64,000 nucleotides of DNA from Prevotellaceae bacterium UBA3627 (lineage in GTDB: Bacteria; Bacteroidota; Bacteroidia; Bacteroidales; Bacteroidaceae), in the NCBI GenBank assembly GCA_002373375.1, contig DFLE01000004.1, forward strand, positions 1 to 64,000, in the 5' to 3' direction. This document shows positions 1-8,438 of this stretch, one piece after another (the first letter of the stretch is position 1; each line of letters begins with the position of its first letter). The notes below the pieces were generated by a model. It was not told the DNA's origin, did no database searches, and saw only the letters and a list, made by a program, of their open reading frames with translations. A program made the position numbers and the translations under genes.

Positions 1-1036
1 CATATCGGTCATGATAATAAGACACATGACTATATAGTCCTTGCGTATAGGCTTTCATGTCACGCACGCACATCTGCTCGAAGATAAATCCGAATGTTTT
101 CAGTTGTGTGGTCAATGCCTCTGGTGTAAGTCCAAGAAGAGCCACGGCTATTGACGGGTCACAGAATCCTCGTTTGGGTGAGCTTCGTATAACTGTTTTA
201 CTGCGTATTGCCGGGCACCAGGCATCTATGTCTTGAATGACAAACAGACGTTCGAGGGCGTTCACATAGTCATTGAATGTGTCAATACTGCATTCTATTT
301 CTTCAGATGATACCACATCGGCAAGCATGGTGGTCTTTTTGACGAGTGATGAAATGTTGCGAGCATACGAACGCAGTATCATCATGGCAAGTTTCTCGTT
401 CCGACGTTTTCCGTCGATTCGTGATATATCTTCACTGCAAACGGTACGGACATAGTTGCGGGCTATCAATAACTTGGCTTTTTCCGAACGTGCCATAAGA
501 GTGCCAGGCCATCCACCACGACAAGCTGCAAATATTATGTCTTCTATGCTCATCTTTGACCTGCAACCGTCAATATCGTAATTGGGGTTGTTGAACAACT
601 CCAACAGCGATACCTCACCTGTTGACTCCTTTGATTCCCAAAGGCTCATGGGCAACATGTTCATTTTGGCAATGCGACCGTTCCCCGAATGATGAATCTG
701 CGACTTATCTACAGCATTAGACCCTGTAAGGATGAATTGTCCTGGCTCACCTCGTTTGTCAACCATCGTGCGGACAGCATCCCAAAGGACAGGGACATCC
801 TGCCATTCATCTATCAATCTTGGAGTGTCGCCGTGAAGCAACAAGGATGGTTTGGACATTGCCGTAGCTAAGTATTCATCACGCATGTCCGTATCTTGCA
901 TTCTAATGGCACTTTTGGCAGCCTGTTCGGCAGTAGTTGTTTTACCACACCATTTTGGCCCTTCTATTAATACGGCACCAAATGCATCAAGAAGGTCTTT
1001 AAGCATGACGTCTGCTGTTCTGTTGAGATATTCCAT
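1..1036 (-). CDS. DUF4143-type AAA ATPase, C-terminus cut by window edge
   Basis: The minus-strand frame opens at ATG 1036 and runs off the left edge, giving about 345 residues without a stop. Residues 26-34 (GPKWCGKTT) form a P-loop. A Walker B-like stretch (RLIDEWQDVP) and the sensor-like FILTGSNA follow, which is the order seen in the ATP-binding proteins that carry a C-terminal DUF4143 domain. Those proteins are common in Bacteroidota but their role is not settled. A second member lies at 38792. The start is set by a promoter ending about 24 bp upstream. The family call is fairly sure; the biological role is unknown. Confidence 0.8.
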   Translation of the reverse strand, partial: MEYLNRTADVMLKDLLDAFGAVLIEGPKWCGKTTTAEQAAKSAIRMQDTDMRDEYLATAMSKPSLLLHGDTPRLIDEWQDVPVLWDAVRTMVDKRGEPGQFILTGSNAVDKSQIHHSGNGRIAKMNMLPMSLWESKESTGEVSLLELFNNPNYDIDGCRSKMSIEDIIFAACRGGWPGTLMARSEKAKLLIARNYVRTVCSEDISRIDGKRRNEKLAMMILRSYARNISSLVKKTTMLADVVSSEEIECSIDTFNDYVNALERLFVIQDIDAWCPAIRSKTVIRSSPKRGFCDPSIAVALLGLTPEALTTQLKTFGFIFEQMCVRDMKAYTQGLYSHVSYYHDRY

Positions 1037-1059
1037 ATCTTCGTACTTTAATTTGGCTG

Positions 1060-1090
1060 CAAAGATAATGTAAATATTTGGACTACGCAA
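1060..1090 (-). promoter_or_regulatory. Bacteroidota-type promoter for the ATPase
   Basis: On the minus strand TTG (1088-1090) and TATCTTTG (1060-1067) are separated by 20 bp, matching the TTG-N19/20-TAnnTTTG consensus of the phylum. It lies just upstream of the ATG at 1036. Confidence 0.75.
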
Positions 1091-1179
1091 GGAAATCTTA
1101 TTTTTTGAGGTATTTTATTCGGTGTTTTTGAGGTATTTTAATCTGTTTATTTGATAATTCTCATTCTGTATATAGCGGA

Positions 1180-1565
1180 ATGACGATTTTGTCCTATCGG
1201 AGCACTTTTTTTAACCCCGATTTTAGGGCGGTTTTTTGAAAAAAAATATGGCTGATGATTTCTACGGGAATTATGAGAGGGTTGTAACTCGTTGATAATC
1301 AGCAATAGGTTCTGATAAGACGGTGTAAAGTGATAGCTTTTACGGTGTAAAAGCTATCATTTTACCATGTAAAAGCTATGCTTTCATAGTGTGAAAGCTA
1401 TCGAATGACGACGTGAAAGCTATGCTTTTACACTGCTGGATGGTAAAAATAACAGAAAAATGGCATGAAAAAGGAGTTTTACCCCACCCTTTTCTCTCTA
1501 GTTTGCGTTTTTTGGTGAACATTTTTTTTACCCCCAAATGACGAAAATGTCCTATTTCGGAGGTT
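1180..1565. repeat. Dispersed repeat element, copy A (full length)
   Basis: This non-coding segment between the ATPase and rplS is bounded by direct GTCCTAT motifs at 1191-1197 and 1549-1555, 358 bp apart. Inside are a TTGATAATCAG module (1292-1302), a 22-bp-period palindrome array (1325-1431) and a TAGTTTG(C/T)GTTTTTT module near 1499. The same modules occur at matching offsets in copy C at 43620-44000 (motifs 356 bp apart). No open frame here looks coding. Confidence 0.8.
1325..1431. repeat. 22-bp-period palindrome array A (5 units)
   Basis: Five 19-bp units start at 1325, 1347, 1369, 1391 and 1413, each followed by a 3-bp spacer (GGT, CAT, AGT, GAC). Units share GTRAAAGCTAT and are partial palindromes. 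The first unit is in the opposite orientation, and the last (GTGAAAGCTATGCTTTTAC) is a nearly perfect palindrome about TAT. Confidence 0.9.
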
Positions 1566-1600
1566 TTCAACATACACCGGGAAATGACGAAAAAAAACAC

Positions 1601-1650
1601 AAAAAAAGAAAGCAGTAAACAATCTTTACAGACGGTTTACTGCTTTCTTT
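1601..1650 (-). terminator. rplS terminator
   Basis: A 16-bp stem (1605-1620 with 1635-1650, arm AAAGAAAGCAGTAAAC) is followed on the minus strand by a T-run (A-run at 1600-1607 on the plus strand). It lies 60 bp past the rplS stop. Confidence 0.8.
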
Positions 1651-1711
1651 ATGGTTGAGGACGTTACATCCCCCACGCTTTTTCTTTCTTACGTTCTTAA
1701 GGAAAGACTTA

Positions 1712-2074
1712 TTAAGCCTCCTTAACAAGGACGCGCTTCTCCTGGATGCGAGCCTTCTTACCTGTGAGCTTACGCAGGTAGTACAGCTTAGAGCGACGTA
1801 CCTTACCGTGCTTGTTAACCTCGATAGAGTCAATGTTTGGTGACTCGATTGGGAAGATACGCTCTACGCCTACAGTACCAGACATCTTACGTACTGTGAA
1901 ACGCTTCTTCTCGCCGTGACCTGTAATCTTGATGACTACACCACGATAGAGCTGGATACGCTCCTTTGAACCCTCGATAATCTTGTAAGCCACTGTGATA
2001 GTGTCACCTGCCTTGAACTCAGGGAACTGCTTACCTGTTGCAAATGCCTCTTCGGCAACCTTAATTAAATCCAT
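1712..2074 (-). CDS. rplS: Large-subunit ribosomal protein bL19
   Basis: This 120-residue protein matches bL19 over its length: an N-terminal helix, the central FKAGDTITV and YRGVVIKITG strands, FTVRKMSGTVGVERIFPIESP, and the basic RRSKLYYLR segment that contacts 23S rRNA. bL19 sits at the 30S-50S interface. The gene stands alone, with its own promoter (2151-2180) and terminator (1601-1650), rather than in an rpsP-rimM-trmD-rplS operon. The length is normal for the family. Confidence is very high. Confidence 0.97.
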   Translation of the reverse strand: MDLIKVAEEAFATGKQFPEFKAGDTITVAYKIIEGSKERIQLYRGVVIKITGHGEKKRFTVRKMSGTVGVERIFPIESPNIDSIEVNKHGKVRRSKLYYLRKLTGKKARIQEKRVLVKEA

Positions 2075-2150
2075 TTTATTAACTGTTTTTTAAAGTTTTA
2101 GAACGCAACGTAGTCGAGTGCCAGCGGTTACGTCATTTCATTTTGGAATG

Positions 2151-2180
2151 CAAAGGTACTACTTTTTCTTAGAACTACAA
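2151..2180 (-). promoter_or_regulatory. rplS promoter
   Basis: On the minus strand TTG (2178-2180), 19 bp, then TACCTTTG (2151-2158). The leader to the rplS ATG is about 70 nt. Confidence 0.8.
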
Positions 2181-2242
2181 AATTTTTTCTCAGAAAAATA
2201 ACGTACACATAGTAAATTAAGCATTATATGAAAAGAATTATG

Positions 2243-2250
2243 TACCTTTG
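2243..2250 (+). promoter_or_regulatory. -7 box of the rlpA-cca promoter
   Basis: TACCTTTG fits the phylum -7 consensus; the -33 element is weak. It lies inside the longest possible rlpA frame, so the upstream ATG at 2228 cannot be the translation start from this promoter. Confidence 0.65.
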
Positions 2251-2281
2251 CAGTCACTTAATTCTAAAACCCACCTTTATA

Positions 2282-2935
2282 ATGCTGACAAACCGACAAT
2301 GCGTCAGGGTGTTGCTGTGTGTGTTGCTGTGTATGCTCGCAGCCACAACCAATATGTATGCCCAGGCAAAGACGCAACAGAAAGGAAAGGCCTCTTACTA
2401 CTCGCGCCGCACTAACGGCCACCGCACAAGCAGTGGTGAGAGAATGAATAACGACTCACTGGTGTGCGCACACCGCACCCACCCCTTTGGCACCAAACTG
2501 CTGGTGCGCAACCCCGCCAACGGCAAGGAGGTGGTGGTAAGGGTTATTGACCGCGGGCCATTTTCCAGGAGCAGGATAATAGACCTGTCGTATGAGGCTG
2601 CGAGGAGAATTGGTATGCTGTCGGCCGGCGTTGCCATGGTGGAGGTGAGCGTATATGACGACACGCAGGTGCCGTTCAAGCCTAAGGACATTTCATCAAC
2701 CGTGCCTGAGCTGGAACTGGAGATGAACGACGGCGGCAACGCCATGAATCCTGCATGGAAACGACTTCACGAGCAGAAGGAGGCTGAGAAGGCACACGCA
2801 TCAAAGAACACTGAGAAAGGCGAGAGCCACGCTGGCAAGGCAATACCGAAAGCAGCAGCCAAGACCAACAAAAAGATAACAGGCAACAAGGCCACACAAA
2901 ATAAGGAGACAAAACAAACAGCAAGTGACCGATGA
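2282..2935 (+). CDS. rlpA: RlpA-like double-psi beta-barrel protein
   Basis: Exported 217-residue protein. The chosen start, ATG 2282, gives a clear signal peptide (hydrophobic residues about 9-25, then MYAQA) and lies downstream of the promoter box; the in-frame ATG at 2228 lies upstream of it. Residues about 32-120 form the double-psi barrel of RlpA: KGKASYYS, SGERMNND, AHRTHPFGT, VRVIDRGPF and IDLSYEAARRIGM. RlpA proteins act on or bind peptidoglycan denuded of stem peptides; the Asp of VIDRGP corresponds to the family's catalytic acid. The C-terminal 70 residues are Lys/Ala-rich and low in complexity, with no SPOR domain. The stop overlaps the cca start by 4 bp (ATGA). Confidence 0.85.
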   Translation: MLTNRQCVRVLLCVLLCMLAATTNMYAQAKTQQKGKASYYSRRTNGHRTSSGERMNNDSLVCAHRTHPFGTKLLVRNPANGKEVVVRVIDRGPFSRSRIIDLSYEAARRIGMLSAGVAMVEVSVYDDTQVPFKPKDISSTVPELELEMNDGGNAMNPAWKRLHEQKEAEKAHASKNTEKGESHAGKAIPKAAAKTNKKITGNKATQNKETKQTASDR

Positions 2936-4377
2936 GGGAATACACTGACGAAGAACTGGCAGAGATACTGGACAAAGACATATTCCACAAGATATCAGCC
3001 GCGGCTGACGAGTTAGGACTGGAGTGCTACGTGGTGGGAGGATACGTGCGCGACATCTTTCTCGAGAAACCGTCTGAGGATATAGACTGCGTAGTGGTTG
3101 ACCCCACACTGCAAACGAAGAGCCCCGGCATTGCCGTGGCTCAGTTGCTGAAAAAGAAACTGGGACGCCACGCTCATCTCTCTGTATTCAAGAACTTCGG
3201 CACCGCACAGGTGAAGCTGGGCAAGGAGGAGGTGGAGTTTGTAGGCGCAAGGAAGGAGAGCTACCAGCGCAACTCACGCAACCCCATAGTGGAGGACGGC
3301 ACTCTGGAAGATGACCAGAACCGCCGCGACTTCACCATCAACGCCATGGCTATCTGTCTTAACAAAGAGCGTTTCGGCGAACTTGTTGACCCCTTCAACG
3401 GACTTGACGATATGTGGGACGGCATCATACGTACGCCGCTGGATCCCGACATCACTTTCTCTGACGACCCGCTGCGCATGCTGCGCTGCATACGCTTTGC
3501 CACCCGACTGAAGTTCTACATCGACGATGAGACGTTCAGTGCGCTGGAACGTAACGCGGAGCGCATAAAGATAATATCTGCCGAGCGCATCAACGAGGAG
3601 CTGAACAAGATTCTCATGACTAACACGCCGAGCAGAGGCTTCGTGGACCTGCAACGCTGCGGACTGCTGCGACTCATACTGCCCGAGGTGTCGAACCTCG
3701 ACATTGTGGAAGAGCGCGCCGGCAAGGCTCACAAGAACAATTTCTACCATACCCTCGAGGTGCTTGACAACACGGCGAAGGTATCAGACAACCTGTGGTT
3801 GAGATGGGCTGCCCTGCTGCACGACATAGGCAAGACGAAGAGCAAGCGATGGGACAACCAGCAGGGGTGGACATTCCACTCGCATGACCACATAGGGGCG
3901 AAGATGGTGCCGGGGATATTCAAGAGACTGAAACTGCCGCAAGACGGCCAGATGAAATATGTACAGTTGATGGTGGATATGCACATGCGCCCCATCATCA
4001 TTGCCGACACGCAGGTGACAGACAGCGCCGTAAGACGGTTGGTGAACGATGCCGGCGACTATACCGATGACCTTATGCTGCTGTGCGAGGCTGACATAAC
4101 GAGCAAGAACCAGGCACGCAAACAGCAGTTTAAGAACAACTACACCCTGGTGCGCGAGAAGATTGCCGACCTGGCGCAGCGTGACTACAAACGTCTGCTG
4201 CAGCCTTGCATTGACGGTAACGAGATAATGCAGATGTTTAACCTGCAGCCGTCGCGCGAGGTGGGCATACTGAAGCAATACCTTAAGGAGGCTGTGCTCG
4301 ACAATGTAGTGGAGAACGAGCGTGAGCCTCTCATGGAACTGCTGATGAAGAAAGCCAAGGAGATGAACCTTATATAA
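2932..4377 (+). CDS. cca: CCA tRNA nucleotidyltransferase / polyA-polymerase family with HD domain
   Basis: This 481-residue nucleotidyltransferase of the class II tRNA CCA-adding/polyA polymerase group starts with the GG motif (residues 36-37, VVGGYVRD) and the metal-binding D50-I-D52. RRDFTINAMA and DPLRMLRCIRFA follow as RNA- and nucleotide-binding motifs. The C-terminal half has an HD phosphohydrolase domain (ALLHDIGKTKSK and a later HDHIGAKMV). It adds or repairs the 3' CCA end of tRNA. The gene is translationally coupled to rlpA. Whether it is a true CCA enzyme or a polyA polymerase cannot be settled from motifs alone, but a single such gene in Bacteroidota normally serves CCA addition. 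Confidence 0.9.
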   Translation: MREYTDEELAEILDKDIFHKISAAADELGLECYVVGGYVRDIFLEKPSEDIDCVVVDPTLQTKSPGIAVAQLLKKKLGRHAHLSVFKNFGTAQVKLGKEEVEFVGARKESYQRNSRNPIVEDGTLEDDQNRRDFTINAMAICLNKERFGELVDPFNGLDDMWDGIIRTPLDPDITFSDDPLRMLRCIRFATRLKFYIDDETFSALERNAERIKIISAERINEELNKILMTNTPSRGFVDLQRCGLLRLILPEVSNLDIVEERAGKAHKNNFYHTLEVLDNTAKVSDNLWLRWAALLHDIGKTKSKRWDNQQGWTFHSHDHIGAKMVPGIFKRLKLPQDGQMKYVQLMVDMHMRPIIIADTQVTDSAVRRLVNDAGDYTDDLMLLCEADITSKNQARKQQFKNNYTLVREKIADLAQRDYKRLLQPCIDGNEIMQMFNLQPSREVGILKQYLKEAVLDNVVENEREPLMELLMKKAKEMNLI

Positions 4378-4412
4378 CTATAGTAACTATAAATACTATA
4401 GTAACTACAAAA
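4377..4412. repeat. 9-bp tandem repeat ACTATARNN, tract 1
   Basis: Units ACTATAGTA, ACTATAAAT, ACTATAGTA and a partial ACTACAA begin at the last base of the cca stop codon and fill the gap before gltA. The same 9-bp repeat recurs at 48581-48634. Confidence 0.8.
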
Positions 4413-4423
4413 AAAGAAAAGAC

Positions 4424-5797
4424 ATGAAATTCAACGAAGTCAACGAAAGCTATACCATGGCGGAGGCCATACAGGAGGCGCAGCGCTGCCTGCACTGCAA
4501 GGTGCCGCAGTGTAAGAAGGCGTGTCCCATAAGCAACGAGATACCTGACTGGATACACGAGTTGAAGAAAGGTAACCTCGGTAATGCCATAAGTATAATA
4601 AGGACGAAGAGTAACCTGCCGGCAGTATGCGGCAGGGTATGTGCACATGAGCGCCAGTGCGAGGGTTCGTGCGTGCTGGGCAAGAAAGGGCAGCATATCA
4701 ACATAGGCAAGTTGGAACGCTTCATTGCTGACTTTGACGCCGAGAACCACCTGACACACGAGGATATGGCAGAGAAGAGCCGCGGCAAGGTGGCTGTCAT
4801 AGGCTCCGGTCCGGCTGGTATCACCGTGGCAGGCGACTTGTCACGCATGGGCTTTGCCGTTGAGATGTTTGAGATGGAACACCAGTGTGGCGGCGTTTTG
4901 CGCTACGGCATCCCTGAATACCGACTGCCTAAAGAGGTGGTGGCACGTGAGATACGTCACATTGAGAGCATGGGAGTGACCATACACCGTGACACCACGG
5001 TGGGTGTGGAGACCACCATAGACAAGATGTTTGAGCAAGGCTTTGACGCCATATTCATAGGCACCGGCACTGGTAAGCCTAAGAGCCTCAGCATACCTGT
5101 GAAAACCATAACAGGCAGCGACAAGCAGATAAACAGTGAGGACCTGCGCGGCGTACGTCTTGCCACTCACTTCCTGCGACGCATGGAACTCTATAACGAG
5201 GGTTTCATATCACATGACGAGGTGTCTGTAAGACCAGGACACAGGGTGATGGTGATAGGTTGCGGCAACACTGCCATGGACGCTGCACGCACAGCGATAC
5301 GCATAGGTGCCGAGAGGGTTGACGTGGTATATCACCGTGGCATAGAGAACATGGCGGCGCTGAAGGCCGAATATGACGACGCGATAAAGGAGGGAGCGCA
5401 TTTTAACTGGCACTCATCCATAACAGAGATACACATTGACGACCAGGAGAATATAAAAGAGGTGGTGATTGAGACAAGGGAGAAAGACGAGAACGGCGAG
5501 GAGAAGGTGACTCGCAGGACTGAGCCTGCCGACCGCATAATAATGGCGGTGGGAGCCACACCTAACACCCGTATCGTGCGTACCACGTCAGGACTGGAGA
5601 ACGACGAGAAGAAGTTCCTCATCACACGAGACATACCTTACGGCATGACGACAAGGAAGGGTGTATTCGCAGGAGGCGACGTAGCCAACCGCCAAGCCAC
5701 AGTGGTTCATGCCATGCAGGATGCCAAGCGTGTGGCTGAGGGCATAGCACAGTATGTGGACGCAGTAAAACTGATGAATGCGATAGAGGGACAGTAG
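4424..5797 (+). CDS. gltA: NADPH-dependent glutamate synthase small-subunit type (GltA/GltD)
   Basis: This 457-residue flavin-dependent oxidoreductase has two N-terminal cysteine clusters for Fe-S centres (C22, C25, C30, C34 and then CGRVCAHERQCEGSC). A Rossmann FAD motif (VAVIGSGPAGIT) and a second dinucleotide motif (VMVIGCGNTAMDAAR) follow, with the closing GVFAGGDVANRQATVVHAM. No large glutamate synthase subunit (gltB) is nearby, so it fits the stand-alone homotetrameric form annotated as gltA. A role as the NfnB-like subunit of a transhydrogenase/sulfide dehydrogenase is possible, but the NfnA-like partner is absent here. It follows cca by 46 bp and probably shares its transcript. Its stop lies 1 bp from that of trkH. 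Confidence 0.85.
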   Translation: MKFNEVNESYTMAEAIQEAQRCLHCKVPQCKKACPISNEIPDWIHELKKGNLGNAISIIRTKSNLPAVCGRVCAHERQCEGSCVLGKKGQHINIGKLERFIADFDAENHLTHEDMAEKSRGKVAVIGSGPAGITVAGDLSRMGFAVEMFEMEHQCGGVLRYGIPEYRLPKEVVAREIRHIESMGVTIHRDTTVGVETTIDKMFEQGFDAIFIGTGTGKPKSLSIPVKTITGSDKQINSEDLRGVRLATHFLRRMELYNEGFISHDEVSVRPGHRVMVIGCGNTAMDAARTAIRIGAERVDVVYHRGIENMAALKAEYDDAIKEGAHFNWHSSITEIHIDDQENIKEVVIETREKDENGEEKVTRRTEPADRIIMAVGATPNTRIVRTTSGLENDEKKFLITRDIPYGMTTRKGVFAGGDVANRQATVVHAMQDAKRVAEGIAQYVDAVKLMNAIEGQ

Positions 5798-5798
5798 A

Positions 5799-7256
5799 TT
5801 ATTTGTCCCTCCAGTATGTAGGGGTGAAGATTATAAGCACTGAGAATATCTCAAGTCGTCCCATAAGCATCAACAAGGAGCACATCCATTTAGCAAAATC
5901 AGGAAGATCATTCCATGACATCGTAGGACCTATCTCTGTACCCAGGGTAGGTCCTACGTTGCTTAACGTAGATATAGTGATGGTGATGGCATTGGTATTG
6001 TCGATGCCCGCCTCTATCATAGTGAAGGCGCACACCAGGCACAACAGCAGATAGACGGTAAGGAAGGCCAGCAGCGTAACCCTGCGCTGCATGGACACGT
6101 TGATATCGCCGAAACGCAACGGCAACACCGCCTTAGGATGAAGTATCTGCCTAAACTCATTACGCACAATCTTGAGCAGCATGGTGCAGCGTATGCACTT
6201 GAAGCCTCCACTCGTACTGCCGGCACAGGCTCCGGTGAACATACACACTGCCAGCACCACCCATGTGACGTGAGGCCAGCGGGCAGCATCGTCATTGAAC
6301 AGTCCAGTAGTAGTGATAAACGACACCACCTGATATACAGCGGAGCGGAAAGCATGCTCCAAATCATAACCTAAACGGGTAATAAGCAAAAACATGATAA
6401 ACGCCGTGAAGGAGAACGTAAGGAACAGATAGAACCTTACCTCGGTATTCTTCACAAGACTCTTCACATCATGCTTCACAAAGAGTCGGTACATCAGGAT
6501 GAAGTTAAGTCCTGAAAGGAAGCAGAACAACGTTGACACATACTCCAATGCCGGTGAATGGAAGAAGGCTATACTGTCGTTATGGGTAGAGAAACCGCCC
6601 GTAGCGATGGTCGTCATGGAGTAGTTAAGACTGTCAAACCATCCCATGCCCAACATCTTGTAGGATGCGGCACACGTCAGCGTAAGACAGAGGAATATCA
6701 CCCATATACTCTTGGCAGACGTAGAGAGACGCGGATGCAGCTTTGTCTTTATAGGACCCGTAGTCTCTGCAGAGAACACCTTAGTAGAGCCGCCCACCAT
6801 TGACGGCAGCACTGCTATGGTGAAGAACACTATACCTAAGCCGCCTATCCACTGGGAGAACGTACGCCAGAACAGTATTCCATGAGGCAGACACTCCACA
6901 TCGTCAAGGATAGTGGCACCAGTAGTGGTGAATCCCGACATTGACTCGAAATAAGCGTTGGTGAAGTTCGTGATATATCCTCCGACGAGGAATGGCAGTG
7001 TGCCAAACAGGCTGAACACCGTCCACGCAAGCGTAACGACAAGGAAAGAGTCCTTACGGCTCAGAGTATTGTCTGCACCATGTCCCTTATACCTTAATAT
7101 ATAGGCAACAAACTGTGTAAGCAATATAGAGATAAGGAACGCGGGCACATCATCCTCACCATACCACGCCGCAAGGCCGAGACACGGCAACATAAACAGC
7201 GACTCAAGGAACAGCAACGCACCCAGTATCTTATATATAAGCCTGAAGTTTATCAT
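5799..7256 (-). CDS. trkH: TrkH-family potassium transporter subunit
   Basis: This 485-residue inner-membrane protein has about ten hydrophobic segments. The four pore-loop repeats of the Trk/Ktr/HKT fold are visible as SMSGFTTTGAT, TIATGGFSTHN, SFITTTGLFN and TISTLSNVGPTLG, each with the selectivity-filter glycine. K+ uptake through TrkH normally needs the peripheral NAD-binding TrkA, which is not in this window. The gene converges on gltA with 1 bp between stops and no hairpin, so the 3' ends of the transcripts probably overlap. The promoter -7 box is 10 bp from the ATG, so the mRNA has almost no leader. Confidence 0.92.
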   Translation of the reverse strand: MINFRLIYKILGALLFLESLFMLPCLGLAAWYGEDDVPAFLISILLTQFVAYILRYKGHGADNTLSRKDSFLVVTLAWTVFSLFGTLPFLVGGYITNFTNAYFESMSGFTTTGATILDDVECLPHGILFWRTFSQWIGGLGIVFFTIAVLPSMVGGSTKVFSAETTGPIKTKLHPRLSTSAKSIWVIFLCLTLTCAASYKMLGMGWFDSLNYSMTTIATGGFSTHNDSIAFFHSPALEYVSTLFCFLSGLNFILMYRLFVKHDVKSLVKNTEVRFYLFLTFSFTAFIMFLLITRLGYDLEHAFRSAVYQVVSFITTTGLFNDDAARWPHVTWVVLAVCMFTGACAGSTSGGFKCIRCTMLLKIVRNEFRQILHPKAVLPLRFGDINVSMQRRVTLLAFLTVYLLLCLVCAFTMIEAGIDNTNAITITISTLSNVGPTLGTEIGPTMSWNDLPDFAKWMCSLLMLMGRLEIFSVLIIFTPTYWRDK

Positions 7257-7266
7257 AATTCAGACG

Positions 7267-7295
7267 CAAAGTTACGAAAAACAGACTAATTACAA
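7267..7295 (-). promoter_or_regulatory. trkH promoter (near-leaderless)
   Basis: On the minus strand TTG (7293-7295), 18 bp, then TAACTTTG (7267-7274). Transcription would begin within about 5 nt of the ATG at 7256. Confidence 0.7.
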
Positions 7296-7322
7296 AAGAA
7301 TTTTGCCGTTTTTTAGCCTTTC

Positions 7323-7412
7323 TACCATATTCATGGTATATAAATACCACATCGGGGCGATTGTGCAGGTGCAGAAAAGGCAGTAATTTTGCATTCAGAA
7401 AACAAAACAAGA
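7323..7412 (+). promoter_or_regulatory. Operator and promoter of the uptake locus, copy 1
   Basis: A perfect inverted repeat (TACCAT-ATTC-ATGGTA, 7323-7338) is followed by TTG (7361-7363), 20 bp and TAATTTTG (7384-7391). The block 7355-7412 matches 15178-15235 before the SusD gene with two mismatches in 58 bp, and the inverted repeat is identical there. Confidence 0.85.
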
Positions 7413-7443
7413 ACGAAACAAAAACTGAAAGGAGAAATTAATC

Positions 7444-8337
7444 ATGAAGAAGATAGTTACATTATTCATAAGCGCACTTTTCGCAACAGCAGCAGTGGCA
7501 CAGCCACAGGTTCGTTACATCAAGACTCCACGCTTTGCGCGTCCGCTGGTGGAGCGATGGATTGCAGAATACAACAACAGTCATAGCGATGTGAAGTTCC
7601 AGATAGCTCAAGGCCAGACAGAGGCAGCCCTCAGCATAGTATGGGACTCTTCTGACGCACAGAAGGAGACAGCGAAGGTGGTGTATGTAGGTGAGACTGC
7701 CGTATTGCCTATCACCACGAAGTCCTCTGAGGCTGCCAAACTGCTCGGCGGAAAGCGACTGAACGAGAACAAGTTGCGTGAGTTGTATTTTGAGAACGAC
7801 GAGTTTGACGATGAGGAGGAGCGCAACCAGACATTTGAGAAGATAAATATCTACAGCGGAACCAGCAGCGCATCAGTGGCAGAGTCATTCGCACGCCATC
7901 TCGGCAAGAGCAGCAGTCTGCTGCGTGGCAAGCGCATTGCCGGCGATGACCTCTTCCTCAACAAGGCTATAGAGAAGGACCCTCTGGGTGTGACCTTCAA
8001 CACTCTGTCAAACATCTATGACCTGGAGAGCCGCCATGTAAAGAACGGCCTCGCCATCCTCTCACTCTCTGTAAAGAAGGATGTGGCAGCCACACTCTCT
8101 GAGGGAACACTTGACAACGTGCTGACAGTGCTTGAGACCACATCACTGCCTGAGGTGGTAACAGAGCGCGTAGGCTTGAGCTATGACCGCAACGATGACA
8201 ACGCTCTGCAGTTCATCAGCTGGGTATTAGAGAACGGCACACAGTACAACCACGCTTACGGTCTGCTCAACCTTGACAACGAAGTGGCAGAGGCTGAGCT
8301 GAGCAAGGTAAGCAACCTGCTCACAGCACAGAGATAA
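7444..8337 (+). CDS. Periplasmic substrate-binding-protein-like protein
   Basis: This 297-residue exported protein has a signal peptide (MKKIVTLFISALFATAAVAQ). It resembles the phosphate-binding-protein (PstS-like) fold of type 2 periplasmic binding proteins: an early RYIKTPRFARPLVERWIAEYN helix, VVYVGETAVLPITTKSS, a KLRELYF segment and YSGTSSASVAESFARHLG. No ABC permease is nearby. It is the first gene after the shared promoter and lies 101 bp before susC with no promoter between, so it probably supplies or senses the ligand of that TonB-dependent system. The ligand is unknown; phosphate is only suggested by the fold. The PstS resemblance is moderate. Confidence 0.6.
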   Translation: MKKIVTLFISALFATAAVAQPQVRYIKTPRFARPLVERWIAEYNNSHSDVKFQIAQGQTEAALSIVWDSSDAQKETAKVVYVGETAVLPITTKSSEAAKLLGGKRLNENKLRELYFENDEFDDEEERNQTFEKINIYSGTSSASVAESFARHLGKSSSLLRGKRIAGDDLFLNKAIEKDPLGVTFNTLSNIYDLESRHVKNGLAILSLSVKKDVAATLSEGTLDNVLTVLETTSLPEVVTERVGLSYDRNDDNALQFISWVLENGTQYNHAYGLLNLDNEVAEAELSKVSNLLTAQR

Positions 8338-8438
8338 GGAACATGGAGGGCAGGCTATACAAGCCACAGAGATACCACAGGAGGTATCAGGATAACATAT
8401 ATATTCAGGAGCAATAAAGAAAAAGAAAGGAATAGACT

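Noticed and set aside
1325..1431. Array A (and B, C, D) as a CRISPR array
   Set aside because: Spacers are only 3 bp, units are palindromes with substitutions, and no cas genes are present.
1376..1600. Frames over repeat element A
   Set aside because: Low complexity, no homology and overlapping repeat modules; the equivalent region in copy C is not open in the same frame.
2228..2281. Upstream ATG for rlpA
   Set aside because: The TACCTTTG promoter box lies downstream of it; ATG 2282 gives a clean signal peptide.
4370..4759. Minus-strand open frame over the ACTATA repeat and gltA start
   Set aside because: Shadow of gltA; the Thr/Ile/Val-rich end comes from the 9-bp repeat.
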